22,671 nucleotides of DNA, taken from positions 1 to 22,671 of the forward strand of contig CAZSHA010000033.1 in NCBI GenBank assembly GCA_964606575.1, read 5' to 3'. Below are positions 8,496-14,659 of the stretch, piece by piece. The translations under genes and the position numbers were made by a program. Below the pieces are notes generated by a model, which made no database searches, was not told the origin of the DNA, and saw only the letters and a list, made by a program, of their open reading frames with translations. The stretch comes from RGIG4576 sp964606575. GTDB taxonomy: Bacteria > Bacteroidota > Bacteroidia > Bacteroidales > Muribaculaceae. The first letter of the stretch is position 1, and every line of letters begins with the position of its first letter.

Positions 8496-9062
8496 TTATT
8501 TCTTTTTCTTTACTGTCCAACCAAATGTGCCTATAAGCTCTCCCATCGTGTAGTAACCACCATGAGCATAGACAAGCAATCCCGCTTTTTTCATATCGAA
8601 TGCCCCGGTTTCTGGGTCGATAAACCGTTCGTCAGCTATCACGTTAAGCACGTCGGCTATAAACATGTCGTGTGTGCCTAAGTGGATAATATCTTTTACC
8701 CTGCATTCTATAGAGATTGGAGATTGCTCAATATAGGGAGCGCTCACCTTCACTCCGTTGGAAGGGGTGAGGTTCATCTCCTCAAATTTGTTATAATCCC
8801 TGCCAGAACGCACACCGCACCAGTCGGTTGCTTGTGCAAGCTCTTCGGTGGTGAGGTTGAGTGTGAACTCCATGTTGCGTTTTATTATGTCGTAACTATG
8901 GCGTTCGGGACGTATCGACACGTAACACATTGCAGGATCGGAGCAAATAGTTCCTACCCAACTAGCGGTGAACACATTCCACTCATCGGGTTTGCTGCCG
9001 CAACTCACCATAATGGCAGGTAGCGGATAAATCATTGTTCCTGGTCGCCAATTCTGTTTCAT
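8496..9062 (-). CDS. Flavin reductase-like FMN-binding split-barrel protein
   Basis: A protein of about 188 residues in the flavin reductase-like family (FMN-binding split barrel). Typical features are the start of the barrel YPLPAIMVSCG, NVFTASWVGTICSDPAMCYVSI (flavin-binding loop with Thr/Ser), HSYDIIKRNMEFTLNL, and the late VYAHGGYYTMGE segment. The family reduces flavin with NAD(P)H or binds FMN as an electron carrier; the partner here is unknown. The frame is open to a TTG at 9074, but the first ATG is at 9062 and is preferred. It lies 20 nt after pyrI and 37 nt before glyA, inside the pyr unit. Co-transcription does not prove a pyrimidine role. Confidence 0.85.
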   Translation of the reverse strand: MKQNWRPGTMIYPLPAIMVSCGSKPDEWNVFTASWVGTICSDPAMCYVSIRPERHSYDIIKRNMEFTLNLTTEELAQATDWCGVRSGRDYNKFEEMNLTPSNGVKVSAPYIEQSPISIECRVKDIIHLGTHDMFIADVLNVIADERFIDPETGAFDMKKAGLLVYAHGGYYTMGELIGTFGWTVKKKK

Positions 9063-9082
9063 CGGTCGTGGCAATAGAGTTG

Positions 9083-9550
9083 TTATTTAAGTGTGATTTT
9101 ATCTTTATTTTCAGTACGCTCGCAATAGTGGCATTTAAGCACCATGTTGTCACGGTCTATTACGTGGAAGTGTGTACGCATAGGCTCATTGTTGGTGATA
9201 CATTTCGGGTTGCTGCACTTCACTATCCCGAAAATCTCATCAGGCAAATATACTTGGCGTTTCTCCACGACTTCATAGTCTTTTATGACATTGATAACCG
9301 CATTTGGCGCAATGATTGCGATGCGGTTGAGTTTCGATTCGGGGAATGTGACATTGGCAACCTTGATGATGCCTTTTTTGCCATATTTCTTGCTATCTAG
9401 GTTGAAACCTATAGTCACGCTATCGTTTTCTAACGATTGAATGCCTAGCAAGTCTACAACTTTAAATAATGAGTCGCTAGGTATATGGTCGATTACAGTG
9501 CCGTTTTCAAGAGCGGCGACAGCCAATTCTTTTTTCTTATTGTCGTTCAT
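9083..9550 (-). CDS. pyrI: Aspartate carbamoyltransferase regulatory chain
   Basis: A 155-residue regulatory subunit of aspartate transcarbamoylase. The N-terminal allosteric domain, which binds CTP, ATP or UTP in the family, shows NGTVIDHIP at 16-24 and related segments. The C-terminal zinc domain carries the four-cysteine site CSNPKC and CHYC that docks the catalytic chain. It follows pyrB by 15 nt. Unusually for this phylum, it has a full Shine-Dalgarno sequence at ideal spacing (see separate entry). The catalytic and regulatory chains should assemble into a regulated holoenzyme. Confidence 0.96.
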   Translation of the reverse strand: MNDNKKKELAVAALENGTVIDHIPSDSLFKVVDLLGIQSLENDSVTIGFNLDSKKYGKKGIIKVANVTFPESKLNRIAIIAPNAVINVIKDYEVVEKRQVYLPDEIFGIVKCSNPKCITNNEPMRTHFHVIDRDNMVLKCHYCERTENKDKITLK

Positions 9551-9558
9551 AATGATGT

Positions 9559-9565
9559 CCCTCCT
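9559..9565 (-). promoter_or_regulatory. Strong Shine-Dalgarno of pyrI
   Basis: The minus strand reads AGGAGGG, directly after the pyrB stop codon and 8 nt before the pyrI ATG. Other genes in the window lack such a site, as expected in Bacteroidota, so this stands out as a special initiation signal. Confidence 0.75.
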
Positions 9566-10483
9566 TTATTTAACGTCGATACCTAGAACTTTGCATATTA
9601 TAGCTTCACGAGCAAAAAGTCCGTTTTGTGCTTGTTGGAAATAATAAGCCTTAGGATTGCTGTCCACATCGTATGCAATCTCGTTCACGCGTGGAAGCGG
9701 ATGAAGTATGCGTAGGTTTTCCTTGCTGTTGTCGAGCATGGCGTTGTGAAGATTGTAAAGGTCTTTCACGCGCTCATATTCTAGCAAATCGGTGAATCGC
9801 TCACGTTGTACACGTGTCATATACAAGATGTCGCTTTGATTTATTATTTCTTCAGAGAAATCTGTTGACTCGTGGTACTCGATACCATGCTCATCGCAGA
9901 ACACCTTGTATTCATTAGGCATCTGTAGCTCATTACATGCCACGAAATTGAAAACCGGCTTAAAATGGTACATAGCCATAAGCAACGAGTGAACCGTTCT
10001 GCCATATTTCAAGTCGCCCACCATTGTTATTGTCAAGTTATCCAGTTTGCCTTGTGTCTTGTAGATGGAGTATAGGTCGAGCATCGTTTGTGACGGATGC
10101 TGGTTTGCTCCGTCGCCTGCATTGATGATTGGCACAGGCGAGAACTCGCTCGCATAGCGTGCGGCTCCCTCAAGATAATGCCGCATGACGATAAGGTCGG
10201 CATAGTTAGCCACCATCCTTATGGTGTCGTGCATGGTTTCGCCTTTGGATGAGCTTGTGGTACTGGCATCCGAGAATCCTATGACTCTGCCGCCCAATCG
10301 GTTGACAGCCGTTTCAAAACTTAAGCGAGTGCGGGTTGAAGGCTCGAAGAATAGGGTTGCAACCACTTTCCCCTCAAGCAATCGCTGATTTGGATTCTCT
10401 TCAAATTTTCGAGCTGTTTCTAGCAGTTCGAGTATTTCCTCTTTGGAGAGGTCGGAAATAGAAACTAGACTCTCGTTGTTCAT
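9566..10483 (-). CDS. pyrB: Aspartate carbamoyltransferase catalytic chain
   Basis: A 305-residue catalytic subunit that condenses carbamoyl phosphate with aspartate, the first committed step of pyrimidine synthesis. Carbamoyl-phosphate-binding STRTR is at 49-53. The SSSKGE loop that reaches into the neighbouring active site is at 77-82. HPSQTMLDLY, GDLKYGRTVHSL and HPLPRVNEI are all present. Length is usual for the class that pairs with PyrI. The ATG at 10483 is the only sensible start. The gene leads the minus-strand operon and is preceded by about 185 nt of leader containing a small ORF and a hairpin, suggesting regulation by attenuation. Confidence 0.97.
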   Translation of the reverse strand: MNNESLVSISDLSKEEILELLETARKFEENPNQRLLEGKVVATLFFEPSTRTRLSFETAVNRLGGRVIGFSDASTTSSSKGETMHDTIRMVANYADLIVMRHYLEGAARYASEFSPVPIINAGDGANQHPSQTMLDLYSIYKTQGKLDNLTITMVGDLKYGRTVHSLLMAMYHFKPVFNFVACNELQMPNEYKVFCDEHGIEYHESTDFSEEIINQSDILYMTRVQRERFTDLLEYERVKDLYNLHNAMLDNSKENLRILHPLPRVNEIAYDVDSNPKAYYFQQAQNGLFAREAIICKVLGIDVK

Positions 10484-10532
10484 GTCGCTATATTATTTAT
10501 AAATTTAATATTTCTAGTTATTTGAAACACAA

Positions 10533-10565
10533 AAGCCAATCATAAGACACGTTCAGTGCTGTTGA
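10533..10565 (-). terminator. Terminator-like hairpin in the pyrB leader
   Basis: On the minus strand AGCCAATC and GATTGGCT form an 8-bp stem enclosing 22 nt, which itself contains a short CAC/GTG inner stem. A U-rich tail (UUUUGUGUUU) follows. It stands 50 nt before pyrB and its 3' arm contains the stop codon of the upstream ORF, so it could act as an attenuator rather than a simple terminator. Confidence 0.5.
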
Positions 10566-10668
10566 TTGGCTCGCTTTCTTTCAATATCGGCAAATAACGG
10601 TTATTCGCCTGCTTGCGTTGAGCTTGCGCATGCGGATTATAAGCCCTATTGATGATGTGTTGTATCAT
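10540..10668 (-). CDS. 42-codon ORF in the pyrB leader (possible leader peptide)
   Basis: An ATG at 10668 opens a 42-codon frame ending in TGA at 10540-10542. The peptide starts MIQHIINRAYNPHAQAQRKQ and ends STERVL. It is basic and polar, with no signal peptide or known motif. A TAnnTTTG element ends 8 nt upstream of the ATG, so the transcript would be nearly leaderless for this ORF. The stop codon falls in the 3' arm of a terminator-like hairpin, the arrangement expected if translation controls transcription into pyrB. It could instead be an ordinary small protein or a chance frame. No run of pyrimidine-rich or single-amino-acid codons is evident. Confidence 0.45.
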   Translation of the reverse strand: MIQHIINRAYNPHAQAQRKQANNRYLPILKESEPINSTERVL

Positions 10669-10675
10669 AACAACA

Positions 10676-10703
10676 CAAAGTTAGATATTTTTTATTACAC
10701 AAA
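10676..10703 (-). promoter_or_regulatory. Promoter of the pyr operon
   Basis: The minus strand reads TAACTTTG at 10676-10683, an exact -7 match. A TTTG is at 10700-10703, but the 16-nt spacer is shorter than the usual 19-21. The predicted start, about 10670, gives a pyrB leader of roughly 185 nt. Confidence 0.55.
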
Positions 10704-10726
10704 AAAACATGGGAACAAAATTATTA

Positions 10727-11362
10727 TTATTTGAAGCTTTCCCATTCTATGGGTTTTGATAGTTCATACCCGTTTGAGAGTATGATTTTATTCGGTAAAA
10801 GGGCTTGCTTGAATCTTTTTTCATAACGTTGCATGTGTAGTGGCGCACCGCTTCCCATAGTAGCCAAATTACTGGAGAATTGATGTGGTGGAAAATATAT
10901 AAATACGTTAATCTTAGCTTCTTTAGCCAATTCTACAGCGGGAATCATGTCACTGTCAGCCGATACGATAATAGCTAAGTCGCAGTTGTGCTGGAAAGCA
11001 TCGGCAACAATTTGGGTGGCGATACGAACGTCTGACTCTTTCTCTTCGTATGTGTGTATTATATTGTGGCATTTAAAGCATGTTATTTCTTTTTTAAGGT
11101 ATTTGCCTAAAATGAGCTTAAATTTTTGGTTCTCTTTATTGGCTTGGAAAAAGGCGTCTTGCCTTTTCCGCTTTCCTACATCTGTGGGACGTGCTGAAAA
11201 GTATTTTACAGCTATGAGTTCTTGATTTGGACGTAAAAAAGATTCCATTAATTTTACTATGTCCAACCAATAATATTTTTTCCACGGTGCAGTTTTTAAT
11301 CCGTAATAAAAATTGAAACCGTCAATGTATACGATAACACGCTGTTTGTTTTCTTGTTCCAT
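10727..11362 (-). CDS. NYN-domain (PIN-like) putative ribonuclease
   Basis: A 211-residue protein of the NYN/LabA-like (DUF88) family, a PIN-fold metal-dependent nuclease group. Catalytic acidic residues are in place: Asp14 in VYIDGFNFYYG, Asp111 in EEKESDVRIA, Asp121, and Asp136/Asp138 in VSADSDMIP. A CxxCH cluster (Cys95, Cys98, His99, with His103) just before Asp111 may bind zinc, as in relatives. RNA cleavage is the family expectation; the target is unknown. There is no adjacent toxin, antitoxin or CRISPR gene. It is a single-gene unit with a consensus promoter and an unusual leader of two hairpins that suggests control by termination or autoregulation. The C-terminal 30 residues are variable and unassigned. 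Confidence 0.85.
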   Translation of the reverse strand: MEQENKQRVIVYIDGFNFYYGLKTAPWKKYYWLDIVKLMESFLRPNQELIAVKYFSARPTDVGKRKRQDAFFQANKENQKFKLILGKYLKKEITCFKCHNIIHTYEEKESDVRIATQIVADAFQHNCDLAIIVSADSDMIPAVELAKEAKINVFIYFPPHQFSSNLATMGSGAPLHMQRYEKRFKQALLPNKIILSNGYELSKPIEWESFK

Positions 11363-11370
11363 ATATAAAA

Positions 11371-11417
11371 AATAAGCCCTCGGTGTGAGGGCGGGCCTTG
11401 GTCTTTCCCAACCAAGG
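11371..11417 (-). promoter_or_regulatory. Two-hairpin leader of the NYN gene (candidate attenuator)
   Basis: On the minus strand, hairpin A is CCTTGGT/ACCAAGG (11411-11417 with 11396-11402, 8-nt loop). Hairpin B is GCCCTC/GAGGGC (11387-11392 with 11376-11381, 5-nt loop), followed at once by UUAUUUUUUAU, a classical intrinsic terminator ending just before the ATG. CCCTTGG of arm A can instead pair with CCGAGGG of arm B over 7 bp (one G-U), so the two folds exclude each other. Confidence 0.6.
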
Positions 11418-11432
11418 GGGATATTTATATCG

Positions 11433-11464
11433 CAAATATAGCGATAATCTAAATATAAAACAAA
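11433..11464 (-). promoter_or_regulatory. Consensus promoter of the NYN gene
   Basis: The minus strand carries TATATTTG (11433-11440) and TTTG (11461-11464) separated by exactly 20 nt, a perfect Bacteroidota promoter. The transcript should begin near 11427, so both leader hairpins are transcribed. Confidence 0.8.
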
Positions 11465-11532
11465 TTTTTAAGGAACATTTCTATCGTAATTTTAAAAAAC
11501 ATATAAAAAACATGGGAACTGATATTTTGTTT

Positions 11533-11566
11533 TTTGTGTTGTTTTTCTAAAAAAGTATTAATTTTG
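11533..11566 (+). promoter_or_regulatory. Promoter of the structured RNA
   Basis: TAATTTTG at 11559-11566 is an exact -7 match, with TTTG at 11533-11536 upstream (22-nt spacer, slightly long; a TTG at 11539-11541 is too close). Predicted start is about 11571, exactly where the long-range RNA helix begins. Confidence 0.65.
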
Positions 11567-11570
11567 TGGC

Positions 11571-11904
11571 GACGCTGTTAGCCTGGAGGGGCAGGTGGCG
11601 TAATTTTTATAGGAAGACGTTTTCTTAACGTTTGTCTTCACGGCTTACGAACTTCGCAAATTCGCAACTTACTGAAAGACGACGGCAGCAAGGAACGTCC
11701 TGTGTGTACGTGTATTTTGACTGCACTGTGTCATCATTCGTATGCTTATGGTTGTTATAGCCATGAGCGATGAATGGTGTGATGTGCATATCATAATTCG
11801 GTACGGGCGAGGGCTAACTGCGTTGCTTATTCTCAGTAGGTAGGCGTGCGAAGGCCTGTAAGTCGTGGGATAAGCAAGAACAGCATCCCGCGCCTTCTTT
11901 TTTT
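11571..11904 (+). ncRNA. Structured RNA of about 330 nt, unidentified (ncRNA or leader)
   Basis: There is no protein-coding frame here. The 5' end (11572-11584, ACGCTGTTAGCCT) pairs with 11811-11823 (GGGCTAACTGCGT) at 12 of 13 positions, closing a 250-nt domain. Inside are a hairpin at 11613-11639 (GAAGAC/GTCTTC plus GTT/AAC) and a long hairpin at 11722-11788 (TGCAC/GTGCA; ten pairs at 11732-11741 with 11770-11779; GCTTATGG/CCATGAGC). Downstream, TTGCTTAT (11823-11830) can pair with ATAAGCAA (11870-11877), competing with the terminator hairpin. It starts at a consensus promoter and ends at an intrinsic terminator. Signatures of RNase P RNA, tmRNA and SRP RNA are absent. The promoter-to-terminator layout in a Bacteroidales genome recalls the described 'Bacteroidales-1' candidate RNA, but I cannot confirm this. 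Confidence 0.6.
11850..11904 (+). terminator. Intrinsic terminator of the structured RNA
   Basis: An outer stem GAAGGC (11850-11855)/GCCTTC (11892-11897) encloses an inner stem GTGGGAT/ATCCCGC (11865-11871 region with 11885-11891). Seven T follow at 11898-11904. It lies about 66 nt before the next gene, and no TAnnTTTG promoter is found in between. Confidence 0.75.
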
Positions 11905-11970
11905 ATAGACACTAGAAATATAAACAACTGAATCAGGGGGAGCTATAAGTACTTAAATTTAATTTATATT

Positions 11971-13128
11971 ATGAAGAAAAATGTGCTATTAGTGATTCTG
12001 TTGATCTTGATAGGCTATAGCGTATCAAAGGCTCAAAGTTCGTTGTTGGCTACACTAAGCCATGAAGGTGATGTAAAGGTGTTCTATGGGGCTGAGGCGT
12101 TGATAAATGCTCATGAGGCTGCGGTGAGCGGTGACGTGATTACGCTATCTTCGGGGGCGTTTCATGCGGTTGATATTACTAAGGCGGTGACTATTCGTGG
12201 AGCCGGTATGGCGGTAGATACTGTGAATAACATTATGCCTACGGTGTTAAAAGGGGATTTCGTGATATCAGAATCAGATTCAATCTATAATCTTACGTTG
12301 GAAGGAATTTATCACAACGACTATCTCTACTATAACGGAACCTTGTATAGACCGCAATTCATAAAATGCCGATTAAATGTTGTGACTTCTAATAATAACG
12401 CTAATGTATCTGAATCACAAGGGAGTTATACGAGATATTCTAATTATAGCAATAATTATGTAAACAACCTTAAGTTCGTTAACGGAAAAATGAATGAAGC
12501 GTCGTTTCTAAATTGTAGGATTGCTAGGTATATTAACATTTTTGGCTATACGGATAATATATTCAATAATTGTGTTGTGGAGAATCCAAGCTGTTTAGGC
12601 TATAACAGTAGCTCTTCTTATTTTAGCTCTAATGGAAAACGTTCTACAGTTTCGAATATAACCAAAGGTGCATTTATTTTCTATAATTGTGTGATTAATA
12701 TGGGGGATAATCCCATTTCAGCTTTTGGTACGCAGTCGGATTTTTATAATTGTATAATAGTGTATGGCGGAGAAGATACGATGGGTGGTCATGGTCAGAC
12801 CTACAATACTATAAGTGTGGGTACAACAACTGATATATTTAAAGACTTGGTGATTAATCACGGAAATAAGACGTGCGATTTCGGTGTGTTCAAAACCTAT
12901 AAAGAGATAACCTCTGTTGCCGAGATTGACGAAGAAACGTTTGAGCTAACTGATGAGGCTGCCGCTAAATATTTAGGACGAGATAAGACGCAAGTAGGAA
13001 TCTATGGCGGCTCGTTGCCATATAACACCACAATAGAAGCTCCACGCATCGTCAAATGCGATGTCGCTTCGAAATCAACCTCCGATGGAAAATTGAGTGT
13101 TGATATACAAGTGGAGATGGCGGAATAA
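11971..13128 (+). CDS. Secreted beta-helix-like protein
   Basis: A 385-residue exported protein with a signal peptide (residues 1-21, MKKNVLLVILLILIGYSVSKA). The N-terminal part resembles the start of right-handed beta-helix or pectate-lyase-fold proteins: a VFYGAEALINAHEAAVSGDVI-type segment, then ITLSSGAF and AVTIRGAGM. Repeating short strands rich in Asn, Tyr and Cys follow (FIKCRLN, FLNCRIA, FNNCVVE, FYNCVIN, FYNCIIV), the 'F-x-N-C' ladder expected of coils. No catalytic site is recognisable, so an adhesin or structural role is as likely as a glycan lyase. It is first of three secreted-protein genes and follows the structured RNA. It ends rather abruptly after a linker-like segment (SDGKLSVDIQVEMAE). 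Confidence 0.7.
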   Translation: MKKNVLLVILLILIGYSVSKAQSSLLATLSHEGDVKVFYGAEALINAHEAAVSGDVITLSSGAFHAVDITKAVTIRGAGMAVDTVNNIMPTVLKGDFVISESDSIYNLTLEGIYHNDYLYYNGTLYRPQFIKCRLNVVTSNNNANVSESQGSYTRYSNYSNNYVNNLKFVNGKMNEASFLNCRIARYINIFGYTDNIFNNCVVENPSCLGYNSSSSYFSSNGKRSTVSNITKGAFIFYNCVINMGDNPISAFGTQSDFYNCIIVYGGEDTMGGHGQTYNTISVGTTTDIFKDLVINHGNKTCDFGVFKTYKEITSVAEIDEETFELTDEAAAKYLGRDKTQVGIYGGSLPYNTTIEAPRIVKCDVASKSTSDGKLSVDIQVEMAE

Positions 13129-13144
13129 TATAACTCGAAACGTT

Positions 13145-14590
13145 ATGCGAAAACTATTATTTTCGTGTCTGCTCTTGTCGCTTTATCTCATAGCTAATGG
13201 GCAGGCTGCATATAATTACCGTTATTGGTTCGGTGGGAAAGATGACGATCAAGTCGTAGTAACATCTTCAGAGAAATCGTGGAACTTGCTGATTGATGTG
13301 GGTGAGTTGAACGCCGGTTTTCATACGATATACTTCCAAGTAGACAGTTCGGGAGTGCAAAGCTCTCCTATCATGAGGAATTTCTATAAGCCGGTGGCTG
13401 GAGCAGATGAGGGACTCACATGTATATGCTTGATTGACGGAGAGGAATGTTTCACAGAGAAAATTACTGCCTCTGGCGGTATTTTGAATAAGATGTTGGA
13501 TGTGAGTGGCTTGACTAAGGGATTGCATAAAATGCATGTGTTTGCAATAGCACCGTCAGGCGGTATTACTGCTATATCAGAAAGTGTGTTTCTCCGAGCA
13601 TCGTTGCAAAAGGATGTAGAGTCAATGTCGTGCTATTATATAATAGACAGCGATAGCGATAATTCGTATAAGCAGGCTGGAACTTATGCCGACGGATTGT
13701 TCCATTTCGATTTGGATGTGTCCTCGTTAAACGATGGATTGCATCGTTTATCCTATGTGCTTATGGGTGATAATGGGGTGGCAACCCAATCTAACACATC
13801 ATTTTTCGTGAAAATTCCGCAAGGGGGAAATGGAATAAAAAGATATGAATATTGGCTTAATGGAAATGATTCGTTGAAGCATGTAACAGAGTTGGAACAC
13901 CAATTGAATCCATTGCAAGTGGTGTCGCTGCTACCTATGGATACATGTAATATTCGTTCGTCATGCTTTGAATTTAGGATAGAAGATGAAACTCCAGTAC
14001 TTTATGCTAAGAATGATGTGGATTTTCGTTTTTATGACATGGCTGGTCGAGTGGTTGAAACACGTCGCCAATATGTGGATGAAAATGTGCGTGAAGAGGT
14101 GCCAAAGGAAAAAATAGAAGGGCTGGTGTCGGGACAGGCTGCTAATGTCCTGCGACCTGGAGAGAATGAAATTAAATGGTTCAAGTTTGAAGCAAATGCG
14201 GGAGATAGCATATCCATTAAGTCAGATGCGGCGTGTACGGTGAACGTGTTTTCACCTACGGGCGTTGAGGTTTATGCGGCATCGGGGACTGCCTCGTTGG
14301 ATGCCAGCGTAGTGTGCTTACCCGAAAAAGGCACTTATTATGTTGCGGCTCATGATGTTGCCGATGCAAGTGTGAATGATTTTAACTTGGATTTCTCTTT
14401 GAAGGAACTCGGTTATGTGAGCGGCGATGCCAACGGTGACAATGTGGTGGATGCCGTGGATGTGGTGCTTGTTATTAGCATGTATTTAGGAGAGGACGTT
14501 ACGTTAAACTTCTCGGCTGCCGATGTGGTGAAAGACGGTGTTCTTGATTCTCAAGATGTTGTGGGAATTCAGAATATATATTTGAAATAG
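13145..14590 (+). CDS. Secreted multidomain protein with C-terminal dockerin
   Basis: From the ATG at 13145 (the frame is open from 13097, but this start begins a clear signal peptide, MRKLLFSCLLLSLYLIANGQA) the protein has 481 residues. Three consecutive units of about 60-65 residues (roughly 24-84, 91-154, 161-225) share the pattern 'LDVSxLxxGLHxxxxxxxxxxG', apparently repeated beta-sandwich modules. Residues about 343-418 resemble a pre-peptidase C-terminal (PPC) sandwich (WFKFEANAGDSISI ... KGTYYVAAHD). The last 55 residues are a type I dockerin: loop 1 DANGDNVVDAVD with Asp/Asn at 1, 3, 5, 9 and 12; loop 2 DVVKDGVLDSQD, missing the position-3 ligand. It starts 16 nt after the previous gene. 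A cohesin-bearing partner is the natural expectation. Confidence 0.75.
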   Translation: MRKLLFSCLLLSLYLIANGQAAYNYRYWFGGKDDDQVVVTSSEKSWNLLIDVGELNAGFHTIYFQVDSSGVQSSPIMRNFYKPVAGADEGLTCICLIDGEECFTEKITASGGILNKMLDVSGLTKGLHKMHVFAIAPSGGITAISESVFLRASLQKDVESMSCYYIIDSDSDNSYKQAGTYADGLFHFDLDVSSLNDGLHRLSYVLMGDNGVATQSNTSFFVKIPQGGNGIKRYEYWLNGNDSLKHVTELEHQLNPLQVVSLLPMDTCNIRSSCFEFRIEDETPVLYAKNDVDFRFYDMAGRVVETRRQYVDENVREEVPKEKIEGLVSGQAANVLRPGENEIKWFKFEANAGDSISIKSDAACTVNVFSPTGVEVYAASGTASLDASVVCLPEKGTYYVAAHDVADASVNDFNLDFSLKELGYVSGDANGDNVVDAVDVVLVISMYLGEDVTLNFSAADVVKDGVLDSQDVVGIQNIYLK

Positions 14591-14610
14591 TCGGTTGCGA
14601 CAATCTAATT

Positions 14611-14634
14611 ATGAAATAATGAAATAATGAAATG
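14611..14634 (+). repeat. Short 8-bp tandem repeat
   Basis: Three copies of ATGAAATA (the last ends in G) lie in the 69-bp gap between the dockerin and cohesin-like genes. A slippage product is likely; it could vary in copy number and so change the gene spacing. No promoter is seen in the gap. Confidence 0.6.
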
Positions 14635-14659
14635 TTAAACTAATATGGAATAAAGAAAT

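Noticed and set aside
8496..9400. Plus-strand frames of 113 and 121 codons opposite the flavin reductase and pyrI genes
   Set aside because: They lie antisense to well-supported genes and have no motif, promoter or plausible composition.
10727..11362. NYN gene as part of a toxin-antitoxin or defence system
   Set aside because: There is no partner gene on either side; neighbours are the pyr operon and the structured RNA.
11571..11904. RNase P RNA, tmRNA, SRP RNA or 6S RNA as the identity of the structured RNA
   Set aside because: No RNase P core (GAGGAAAGTCC, ACAGAA), no tRNA-like ends or tag frame of tmRNA, no SRP helix 8 with GGAA tetraloop and AGCAG, and the multi-branched 330-nt layout does not fit the single-hairpin 6S form. 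A loose GGCAGCAAGG resemblance to SRP lacks the partner strand.
11571..11904. Cobalamin, TPP or other common riboswitch
   Set aside because: None of their core sequences could be found by eye. The element is reported only as unidentified.
13097..13144. Upstream start for the dockerin protein overlapping the previous gene
   Set aside because: Only the ATG at 13145 begins a proper signal peptide, and it removes the overlap.
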